This document shows, in pieces, positions 1 to 6,578 of a DNA stretch of 8,728 bases. The translations under genes and the position numbers were made by a program. Origin of the DNA: Deltaproteobacteria bacterium (GTDB taxonomy: Bacteria > Myxococcota_A > JAADFL01); the NCBI GenBank assembly GCA_013152945.1, contig JAADFL010000075.1, positions 1-8,728 on the forward strand. The letters run 5' to 3'. The notes below the pieces were generated by a model. It saw only the letters and a list, made by a program, of their open reading frames with translations. It was not told where the DNA came from and did no database searches. The first letter of the stretch is position 1. Each line of letters opens with the position of its first letter.

Positions 1-13
1 TTGGATCTCGCAT

Positions 14-33
14 GGGCGGTTCGCGAACCGCCC
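14..33. repeat. Perfect 20-bp GC-rich palindrome (REP-like)
   Basis: The sequence GGGCGGTTCGCGAACCGCCC is identical to its own reverse complement, with the centre between bases 23 and 24. It lies about 40 bp beyond the stop codon of the leftward radical SAM gene. As RNA it could fold into a hairpin and protect or end the operon transcript, but no run of T follows it on the minus strand, so it is not a classical intrinsic terminator. From general knowledge, similar palindromes occur as dispersed intergenic repeats in many proteobacterial genomes. Copy number cannot be judged from one window. Confidence 0.6.
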
Positions 34-74
34 CTACTTCATGAAATAACAGCATATTTTAGGCACCCTGAAAA

Positions 75-1985
75 TCAACCTGGGTGGGGAGAAGAAGCGC
101 GAGTCAACATGGAAAACAACTTTTTCCTCTTCGGATCCGATATGGGGCGGCACGTTTCGAGCAAGGTACGGGCCTGCTCATACCGGCCCATGTCAATTAG
201 TACCGTAACAACGGTTTCTTTCTTCTCCGCATCTTTTGGAAGCTCTGTTGCAAGCGCCATGATTTCAGACAAAGAAAGACCTTCCAGGTTTCCAGGCCTT
301 GACATTGCGTGCGCCAGCAGGTCGCCGTATTTCGACAGTTCCAGCCCGGACAACATGTCTCTCCTTTTTTTCGATGCCAACAATTTGAGGGCAGAGGCTG
401 AAACATGCGGTTGCCTTGCTGCGGCTGCTTCTGCAAGCAACATCGGAGGCGACAATTTTTCCAGTCTGGCGCCGAGGTCAGCCTGGTTCATGACCTTGGG
501 GCTGTTTGCAAGCCATGCATCCTTTTGGAAGAGGCCGAAGGCCAGGTCACCCACAAGGCTCGCCCTCCGGCTTCTTGTCTTGTAATCATTAGAGCCGTCC
601 CTCTTAAGCCAGCCTGCGGCATCATCTTTGGGCATGTCGATTCCGTACTTGCCACGTTCCAGCCAAAGCCTTGAACCACGAAACATCACGCACAAAGAAA
701 GGCCGGGCGGACCACCCATCAGGTGTCTGTTGCGGCACAGGAAATCCATGGTTTCGATGAAATTTTCTTCATCCTCGGCCGGGTGACCTACTATCAGGCT
801 GCACCAGGCTTTCAACCCGGCCTTGTTCACCCTCTTCAACACATTCTCGGCTTGGCCCGAATCATAGTGCTTGCCCATTGCATGAATGACCTTCCTGGAT
901 GCCGATTCTATTCCGAACATCACGTTTCGAAAGCCTGCAGCGCGCAATTTGCCGGCCAGGGCCTGGTCCAACCTGTCATCGATTGTCATATCTCCGTTCA
1001 GAACGACCTTAAGACCCCGCCCGATGATCTCGCTCGTAAGAGCCTCGAGTCTTTTGGGAGACGGATTAATCAACAGGTCGTTGAAGTTCAATTCCTCGAT
1101 GCCGAATCTCTTGACCAGCCATTCTATTTCGTCGGCAACACTTTTCGGACTGCGAAGCCTTATCCTGTCGCGCCATATCACGTGCTGGATGCAAAAATCA
1201 CACCTGTTGATACAACCCCGGCTCGACAATATTGAAAAGGCCCTGCTTGGAACAAACGGAGGCTCCTCGTATTCCACCACGTACATTTCCGGGTCGATGT
1301 CGTCGTACAAGGGAAAGGGCAATGAATCCAGGTCGGATATCAACTCCCTGGGCTCTCCTATTTTGAGATAATCCTTGTCGTTGTGCACAATGGTGCCCTT
1401 TATGGGCTCGGGTGGAAGCCCTTTCCTGCAACGTTCGAGTATTTCGTAAAAGGTCAGTTCTCCCTCACCCACGACCACGTATTGGAACAACCCGGACAGC
1501 GCCACCATCTCGCCCCAGATCATGGGCTGGGCGTACTGCCCGCCTGCAACGAGCCAGACATCCGTATTTCTCTTTCTTATTTCCCTTGCAAGGTGAAGGG
1601 CGGACCGTATGCCGTTCAGGGTTATTCCCACCACCTTGGGTTCGTGACTCAGGATTTCCTCGCTGCATTTCTCCATTGCCGGATTAAGTAAATCATAAAG
1701 ATTCTCTTTGTACTCGTCCTCCTCGTACCATAAGGAAAGATTCGAAAGGTGCCAGAGCCGGATGTTATCTTTATTCCTTGATGCAAGTTCATGGTACAGC
1801 CTGATATTGAGATCTATTATATTTACATCGTATCCCTTGGATGCTGCATAGGCCCCGACAAGGGTAACGGTAAGAGGCGGCGTTTTTACCGCCCAGACAG
1901 GCGGCGCGACCAGAACCACCGGGAAATCCGCAGGAGCCGCGATTTTCTCATCATCCATGGACCGGACAATGCCACAACAGAACAT
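75..1985 (-). CDS. B12-binding-domain radical SAM enzyme
   Basis: This is a cytoplasmic radical SAM enzyme with an N-terminal cobalamin-binding-type domain, about 636 residues from the ATG at 1985. Residues about 22-197 form the Rossmann-like B12-binding fold, including GGQYAQ and the VVVGEGELTF segment typical of this family. The radical SAM core follows, with the 4Fe-4S motif C-x3-C-x2-C at C258, C262 and C265, GIES at about 358-361 and GHPAED at about 400-405. The last 200 residues are helical and unrecognised; residues about 592-612 look like one TPR-like hairpin. Family members methylate or rearrange unreactive carbons in lipids, cofactors and natural products, and the substrate here is unknown. 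It is the last gene of the leftward operon, about 70 bp after the glycosyltransferase, so an envelope lipid or glycan is a reasonable guess. The start is uncertain: TTG at 1994 and ATG at 1958 are in frame, and none has a strong Shine-Dalgarno sequence. It ends with TGA. Confidence 0.9.
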   Translation of the reverse strand: MFCCGIVRSMDDEKIAAPADFPVVLVAPPVWAVKTPPLTVTLVGAYAASKGYDVNIIDLNIRLYHELASRNKDNIRLWHLSNLSLWYEEDEYKENLYDLLNPAMEKCSEEILSHEPKVVGITLNGIRSALHLAREIRKRNTDVWLVAGGQYAQPMIWGEMVALSGLFQYVVVGEGELTFYEILERCRKGLPPEPIKGTIVHNDKDYLKIGEPRELISDLDSLPFPLYDDIDPEMYVVEYEEPPFVPSRAFSILSSRGCINRCDFCIQHVIWRDRIRLRSPKSVADEIEWLVKRFGIEELNFNDLLINPSPKRLEALTSEIIGRGLKVVLNGDMTIDDRLDQALAGKLRAAGFRNVMFGIESASRKVIHAMGKHYDSGQAENVLKRVNKAGLKAWCSLIVGHPAEDEENFIETMDFLCRNRHLMGGPPGLSLCVMFRGSRLWLERGKYGIDMPKDDAAGWLKRDGSNDYKTRSRRASLVGDLAFGLFQKDAWLANSPKVMNQADLGARLEKLSPPMLLAEAAAARQPHVSASALKLLASKKRRDMLSGLELSKYGDLLAHAMSRPGNLEGLSLSEIMALATELPKDAEKKETVVTVLIDMGRYEQARTLLETCRPISDPKRKKLFSMLTRASSPHPG

Positions 1986-2054
1986 GTTCAGCAATACTCA
2001 TATGCAACGCGCCGGCCTGAAAATCGTTTGCTTTCTTTCTTTCGGCCCTTATTT

Positions 2055-4760
2055 CTAAGGGCGGGCGAGCCAGGGCAGGAGCCACCTGTAAGCATCAAGC
2101 TCAACAAGCCCTGCAAGAGGAAACTTTACACCCATCGAGCCGGTGCCCAAGACCACTCTTCCAGGAAAGCCCTTTGGCTGCTCGGGTTGTACCTGTGCGC
2201 TCAGCCCGATCGAAGCCGGACAATACGGCACTTTGAATCCCACGGTAACCTGCTGGCCTTCATGCATTGTTTTTCCTGCCTGGCCAGGCACGTTCACGCG
2301 GGTCTCACCGGCCTTGCCGCAAAACAAGTGAACATCGTATTGTTCGCTTATATCCCGGAGTGCAGTGAATATTATCCTTCCCTCCAGGCTCCCCTTGTTC
2401 CTTTTCCCGGTGCAACCGGCCAGGAGGAACACACCTCCCATGTCTATTGCGGAAGAAATTGACTTCGGGTCACGGGCCATGTCGCTTGCCGCCCGGTCCA
2501 GGTCGGCTTCAGGTCGTAAAAGCCGGCACTTGATCCTGAAACGTGAGCTGAAATCTTTCGGACTGCGTAAAAACTCGCCGCCTATGTAGTTCATTTCAAG
2601 GCTCAACCTGTATTTTTCAAAAGGGGCATCCACGTAAAACTCGGACAGGTACAACATTCCCGGTTTCCACATTATTGTCGGCACGTCGAAACATGCCTTT
2701 CCGGAATACGTCCCCAGTCTCCTTCGCAGCCATGCCCTGTCCGATTCGGACCGGGCCCTCCATGTAATGCCGTAGTTTCCGGGAGCCTTGGAATTCGCCT
2801 TGAAAACCGCTGTAACACGGGTCCTGCCGTCAGGCTCCTGTTTCAACCCGGCGCCCAGAAATTCCGCCTTGCCGAAAAGCATGGATGTTCGCTTGCCCTG
2901 GAGCATGCGAGCAATGTCGTTTTTCGTGATCGACTTTCCCTTGTTGTAAAGGGCGACCGCTCTTATCAACGGGTCTGCCTTTTTTCCGCTGCTGTGACCA
3001 AGCATAGTAAGTGAACGAAGACCAAGCTTTTTTGCATAGTCCATGGAACGAACGGGGTCGTCCTCGATCTTGAAACCTGTATAGACGTTCGATGTAAAAT
3101 ACCTGGACAAATCGCTTGCAGCCATTTTTCTTTCCACCTTGACCACTGTCCCCTTCAACCGGCCCGGCTTGAGAGGCATTACCACGAAATCCCTGTATCT
3201 AATATGAGGCACCTGCCGTAATATCGGATCCGCAAAATCGGCATCCAGTCCCTTCAATCCCATGACCAGCAAGGCATATTTTCCGCTTTTGACAAGCCTG
3301 TGTAGCGAGTAGGGATCTTTCACGGACTTTGCTTCCCTGTCAAAATAGTACTCTGCCCATGGTTTCCATGTTATTTTCTTGATGAGAATTCTCTCGGCCG
3401 GTTTTGACAGGTCTTTTACAAGCCTGCCGAGTTCCCTGTACATGTATTGAAAATGAAACCTTGCCCTGCCCCTGGAACCGTAGACCGGCTTCTTGTACTC
3501 GAACATCGGTGATACGTGCTTGGATTGAATGATGGGGAGACTGTATATGAACAACATGACAAGGTAAGTCCCGAGCAAGACGCCCCGGACTGTTTCAAAG
3601 CCTTCAAACAGGGAGCATAGCGAATCCAGTGCCCGTGCCGTTGAAAGGGCTGCCACAGGCACGAGGTACAAGACCCCGAACTCGTGCGGAATCAGCCATT
3701 CCTTCAAGGGAACGATAAATGTAACCCCGGACAACAGGTAAAGCAGGATATAGGCATCGAGCATGTCCAGCCTTGATCGAACAGCCCGTACGGGGAGTAT
3801 GAGGATGTAAAGACCAACGCCTGCGAATACAAAGGGTGTAAACAGGTCTATGTAATAGTTCCAGGTCCTCATTATACTTTGAAACGCTCCGGGCCCCATT
3901 GCGGATCTCTTTTGAGCCAGGTGGAAAAATGCATTAGCCGATCCCTTGAAGGATGCCATGAGGATCAGCAAGAGTACGAAAGAGATGAGCACTGATAATG
4001 GAAAAACCACAACCGGCCGGGCCTTCAGGAGATCGAGTATTCCTGCGCCCTGTTCCATGATTTCCAATTTGTATGTAAGAATTACGAGCAATATGAAAAA
4101 GTAGAAACAAAAAGGCAAAGCTGGATAATCCGTGAATATTCCGGCAAATGCCGCGAGACTCATGACTACGCCCCACAGCCTGCTTTGTCCATCGATCCAT
4201 TGCTGGAGTGAATAGATCATGAGCGCCATGAAGAATAGTTCCATTGTTTCGAAATTCACCCAGTTAATGTAGGTGGCCTGTATGGGGATCAGGGTGTACA
4301 CAGCCATGGCGACAAATGCTGTTCTCGGGCCTGCCGCCTTTTTGACAACCGCGTGCAGCAGGAAGAAGGTAGCGAATGATAATAAGAGGAATGCAAGCTT
4401 GGCCTGTATTTCTCCCTGTCCGAAAATTTTGTACACCACGGACAGGTAGACCATTACGAGCGGGGGATGATGCCAGTACACCCTTTGTTTCCTGGGAAGA
4501 TTGTCCTTGCCGTCGATTCTTCCGAGGTTGTCCAGGGGTTTCAAGCCCGTTGCCGTGTACCCGTACTTGAGATAGTTCACGGCCTCCATGGATCTGCGGG
4601 CTCCCGCCCATCCATGATGGCTGTGAAGCCAGGCCTGGGAAAGGTCTGCCAGACCGAAGACGGCATAGACAAAAAACACGGCGATTACTGCATACCTGTA
4701 TGCCGGGCTTCCGGTTGTCCGGTCGTTCATGATTGTGTTTTGCCTGTGTACATCGTTCAT
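2055..4760 (-). CDS. GT39/ArnT-like membrane glycosyltransferase with large C-terminal region
   Basis: This 901-residue integral membrane protein has two halves. Residues about 21-412 are strongly hydrophobic, with around ten membrane segments in a GT-C (PMT/ArnT-like) arrangement. The first extracytoplasmic loop carries H46-S-H-H-G-W and, further on, YWHHPP at 95-100; these His-rich loop motifs are typical of bacterial GT39-like proteins that use polyprenyl-phosphate sugars as donors. Residues about 415-901 are soluble and probably lie in the periplasm. Two stretches there, about 635-725 and 775-885, resemble the beta-sandwich modules often found at the C-terminus of such enzymes; the first contains WKPG (698-701) followed by a YxLxL strand. 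At about 900 residues it is much longer than ArnT-type enzymes of around 550. It sits 61 bp after the flippase gene. The start is ATG at 4760; ATG at 4730 is also possible and neither has a clear Shine-Dalgarno. The transferred sugar and acceptor are unknown. Confidence 0.85.
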   Translation of the reverse strand: MNDVHRQNTIMNDRTTGSPAYRYAVIAVFFVYAVFGLADLSQAWLHSHHGWAGARRSMEAVNYLKYGYTATGLKPLDNLGRIDGKDNLPRKQRVYWHHPPLVMVYLSVVYKIFGQGEIQAKLAFLLLSFATFFLLHAVVKKAAGPRTAFVAMAVYTLIPIQATYINWVNFETMELFFMALMIYSLQQWIDGQSRLWGVVMSLAAFAGIFTDYPALPFCFYFFILLVILTYKLEIMEQGAGILDLLKARPVVVFPLSVLISFVLLLILMASFKGSANAFFHLAQKRSAMGPGAFQSIMRTWNYYIDLFTPFVFAGVGLYILILPVRAVRSRLDMLDAYILLYLLSGVTFIVPLKEWLIPHEFGVLYLVPVAALSTARALDSLCSLFEGFETVRGVLLGTYLVMLFIYSLPIIQSKHVSPMFEYKKPVYGSRGRARFHFQYMYRELGRLVKDLSKPAERILIKKITWKPWAEYYFDREAKSVKDPYSLHRLVKSGKYALLVMGLKGLDADFADPILRQVPHIRYRDFVVMPLKPGRLKGTVVKVERKMAASDLSRYFTSNVYTGFKIEDDPVRSMDYAKKLGLRSLTMLGHSSGKKADPLIRAVALYNKGKSITKNDIARMLQGKRTSMLFGKAEFLGAGLKQEPDGRTRVTAVFKANSKAPGNYGITWRARSESDRAWLRRRLGTYSGKACFDVPTIMWKPGMLYLSEFYVDAPFEKYRLSLEMNYIGGEFLRSPKDFSSRFRIKCRLLRPEADLDRAASDMARDPKSISSAIDMGGVFLLAGCTGKRNKGSLEGRIIFTALRDISEQYDVHLFCGKAGETRVNVPGQAGKTMHEGQQVTVGFKVPYCPASIGLSAQVQPEQPKGFPGRVVLGTGSMGVKFPLAGLVELDAYRWLLPWLARP

Positions 4761-4821
4761 TATTACATGCTAATAGCCGTAAAATCCGTTATATTCAAGT
4801 ACGGCGCGGTATATTACGATT

Positions 4822-6066
4822 TCAACCGGTATTCTTGATAATGCGGCCTTGGAGTACGCGTTTCGCAAGCACGTACTCGGCCGAAAATCTTGCGCATTGT
4901 ACAGCCGAGTACAGGCCGGCAGCGGTTACAAGCCCGTAGTTTGGAGCGATGTACCCGAAGCAGGTGAGTGTCGCCGCAAGGTTTACGACCTGGCTTGCAA
5001 AAAGAAGATCGAGCCTGGAGAATGCCAGGAATGCCGTCTCCATGGGCATAACGAAGAGCATAAAACCAAACATCGGCGCAAGCAAAACAGACAGGGTGCC
5101 TGTCATAAGATATTTTCCCGGATAAAGGAATTCGACCAGTACCGGAAGAATCAAGCCGATCAGGATCGCGACAATGATGCCTGCAATACCGATTACGAAA
5201 TTCATGTAGCGCACCCGGTTGAAGGCGTGCGCCTCGCCCATTCTTCGGGCCTGCGAGAACTCTGCGTGGTAAACCTGGGTGGCGGAATGAGACAGGACCA
5301 TTATTGGTCCCAAACAAAGCCTTAATACAAGGCCGTATTCTCCGGCTGAACCTGCTCCGATAAAATATTCGATCAGGATGACCGGTAAAAAATATCCGAG
5401 GTTGCCCATGAATTCGGATGGCGCCATGAGCAAGGGCCAGGATCTTTCCCTCTTGAGCGCCTCGATTACGGCCCTGATCTTGACTCCCCTTGACTCCATT
5501 TTTGACCGGGCGCTTGCGAAAAAAGAGATGGCAGCGGCGGCCCCGGCAATGACCTGGGACCAGATCAATTCCGTGACGTTCCTGTTGCCGTGGTAGTAGA
5601 TCCATGCAAGGCAGAGCAGCATGGTAACCGGTTGAACAAGTTTCAATACTGCCATGGCCGAAAAGGCCTTGGCCCTCAAGGAAAGCATGTCAAAGGTCCG
5701 GTAAACTGCATAGGCCAGGCAGTACAGGGCCAATGCCGCGGCATGGGGATAACCGGCCAGCCCGTACAACAACCAAATAAGCAGTGACGAGATGATGGCC
5801 AGCCAAATCGATCCAAGGGCCAACTTCGGGACGTCTTGTCCGGTCATGTTCGGTATGGCCGCAGGATAGGCAAGGCTGTTCACTGTAATAAGTATGTTAA
5901 CGTAACTGAAGAAGACTGCGTACAGTCCGAAAGCATCCCTGGTATACATTGCAAGGATTATGAGAGTGGAAGTGAGTCTTAAGACCTGTGCCGCCAGGTT
6001 GCCGGCGCCCAGGGTCCCGGTGCCTATGAGCAATCTCTTGAGGCGTTGCACCTGGGCCTTGTTCAT
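4822..6066 (-). CDS. Wzx-like polysaccharide/lipid-linked glycan flippase (MOP superfamily)
   Basis: This 414-residue polytopic membrane protein has about 12 hydrophobic segments. The N-terminal pattern LIGTGTLGAGNLAAQVLR, followed by a segment ending in FGLYAVFFSYVNI, is characteristic of the Wzx/MurJ-like exporters that flip lipid-linked oligosaccharides from the cytoplasmic to the periplasmic face. Length fits the family (usually 400-500). The reading frame stays open upstream to 6219, but ATG 6066 was chosen because GGGAG (6072-6076) lies five bases ahead of it and family similarity begins there; the upstream ATG at 6117 lacks a ribosome site and would add residues with no membrane or family character. 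It is the first gene of the leftward operon. Together with the following glycosyltransferase it suggests assembly of a surface glycan, though no polymerase or initiating transferase is visible here. Substrate unknown. Confidence 0.88.
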   Translation of the reverse strand: MNKAQVQRLKRLLIGTGTLGAGNLAAQVLRLTSTLIILAMYTRDAFGLYAVFFSYVNILITVNSLAYPAAIPNMTGQDVPKLALGSIWLAIISSLLIWLLYGLAGYPHAAALALYCLAYAVYRTFDMLSLRAKAFSAMAVLKLVQPVTMLLCLAWIYYHGNRNVTELIWSQVIAGAAAAISFFASARSKMESRGVKIRAVIEALKRERSWPLLMAPSEFMGNLGYFLPVILIEYFIGAGSAGEYGLVLRLCLGPIMVLSHSATQVYHAEFSQARRMGEAHAFNRVRYMNFVIGIAGIIVAILIGLILPVLVEFLYPGKYLMTGTLSVLLAPMFGFMLFVMPMETAFLAFSRLDLLFASQVVNLAATLTCFGYIAPNYGLVTAAGLYSAVQCARFSAEYVLAKRVLQGRIIKNTG

Positions 6067-6071
6067 AGCCA

Positions 6072-6076
6072 CTCCC
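6072..6076 (-). promoter_or_regulatory. Shine-Dalgarno of the flippase gene
   Basis: On the minus strand GGGAG precedes the ATG at 6066 with a five-base spacer. It decides the start against longer in-frame alternatives at 6117 and 6219. Confidence 0.65.
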
Positions 6077-6129
6077 AACCGAGCTTTCCTACCTGAATAG
6101 ACAGGATAACCGGACATCCGAATTGTTTT

Positions 6130-6159
6130 ATTATGACCGCCACAACCCTGGCTTGGCAA
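6130..6159 (-). promoter_or_regulatory. Candidate sigma70-type promoter of the leftward operon
   Basis: Read on the minus strand, TTGCCA (6159-6154) matches the -35 consensus at 5 of 6 bases. CATAAT (6135-6130) matches the -10 consensus at 5 of 6, with an 18-base spacer. A transcript would start near 6123 and have a leader of about 57 bases before the flippase ATG. This is a pattern match only. The position directly ahead of the first gene of a three-gene minus-strand run supports it. Confidence 0.5.
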
Positions 6160-6378
6160 GTTCGGCGCGATTTCACTCTCACCGACTGCTCTGCGGGCTC
6201 GGTTTCGCTGCACGGGCACTGTGGGAACCGCAAGGCTATCTTCCTGCTGCTGCTGGCGGGTTGGGACGAGACAAGCGGCGTAGCGCTGACAACTCGAAGC
6301 CGAAACGATTCCAGGGGAGTTGCCACTTGGCTATTTTATTTCGCCCTTTGGGGCTCGGCCGTCGCCCTCACCTCCTTT
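6160..6378. other. Intergenic stretch with no recognised gene
   Basis: About 220 bp lie between the leftward operon promoter and the hairpin at 6379. Frames are open on both strands: plus 6133-6456 would encode 107 residues, and minus from a GTG at 6326 runs into the flippase gene. None has a usable ribosome site or a recognisable domain, and their composition looks like translated non-coding DNA. The minus strand has an AAAGGAGGTGA stretch near 6367-6377, a near-perfect ribosome-binding motif, but no start codon follows at the proper distance. The sequence could be a dispersed repeat, a decayed gene or a small RNA locus; I cannot tell which. Confidence 0.4.
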
Positions 6379-6420
6379 ATCCCCCTATCCCGCAGAGCGG
6401 GCGAGGGGGATTTTGTTTTT
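6379..6420 (+). terminator. Hairpin plus T-tract, intrinsic-terminator-like
   Basis: ATCCCCC (6379-6385) pairs with GGGGGAT (6405-6411). An inner CCCGC (6389-6393) pairs with GCGGG (6397-6401) around an AGA loop, leaving a small internal loop between the two helices. A run TTTTGTTTTT follows on the plus strand (6411-6420). The structure would end rightward transcripts, yet no convincing plus-strand gene lies upstream. It may belong to an unannotated small RNA, may shield the lipoprotein gene from read-through, or may be part of a dispersed intergenic repeat. Similar CCCT...CCCGC..GCGGG..AGGG elements are widespread in bacterial genomes. Confidence 0.6.
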
Positions 6421-6508
6421 GATTTTCTGATTCAATCTGAATCCAAAGGAGACTAATCCACTTTTTACCGACATTTTGGTCCGGCCACCACGAGGCAATC
6501 CGAGCCTC

Positions 6509-6537
6509 TCGACTTGGAGCACTTCCTTTGCTACTAT
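6509..6537 (+). promoter_or_regulatory. Weak candidate promoter of the lipoprotein gene
   Basis: TCGACT (6509-6514) and TACTAT (6532-6537) each match the -35 and -10 consensus at 4 of 6 bases, with a 17-base spacer. Transcription would start near 6544, about 35 bases before the ATG. The location downstream of the 6379-6420 terminator is sensible, but a match this weak could be chance. Confidence 0.3.
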
Positions 6538-6568
6538 CTTTTCCACGTTCGACTCAAACTTCGACCTT

Positions 6569-6573
6569 GGAGG
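6569..6573 (+). promoter_or_regulatory. Strong Shine-Dalgarno of the lipoprotein gene
   Basis: GGAGG ends five bases before the ATG at 6579. It fixes the start of the long rightward frame, in agreement with the signal peptide that begins exactly there. Confidence 0.8.
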
Positions 6574-6578
6574 TCCAC

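Noticed and set aside
1-585. Plus-strand frame opposite the end of the radical SAM gene
   Set aside because: It covers the palindrome and runs antisense to conserved coding sequence. No domain or ribosome site is evident.
2031-2043. CTTT repeated three times between two genes
   Set aside because: It is too short to count as a phase-variable tract, and it lies in the gap upstream of the radical SAM start without a clear spacing role.
6067-6219. 51-residue N-terminal extension of the flippase
   Set aside because: The extra residues are polar, unlike the family, and overlap the likely promoter at 6130-6159. ATG 6066 has a proper ribosome site.
6133-6456. Plus-strand frame of 107 codons in the intergenic region
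   Set aside because: It has no ribosome site, no recognisable domain, and runs straight through the hairpin and T-tract at 6379-6420, which a real gene would not normally do.
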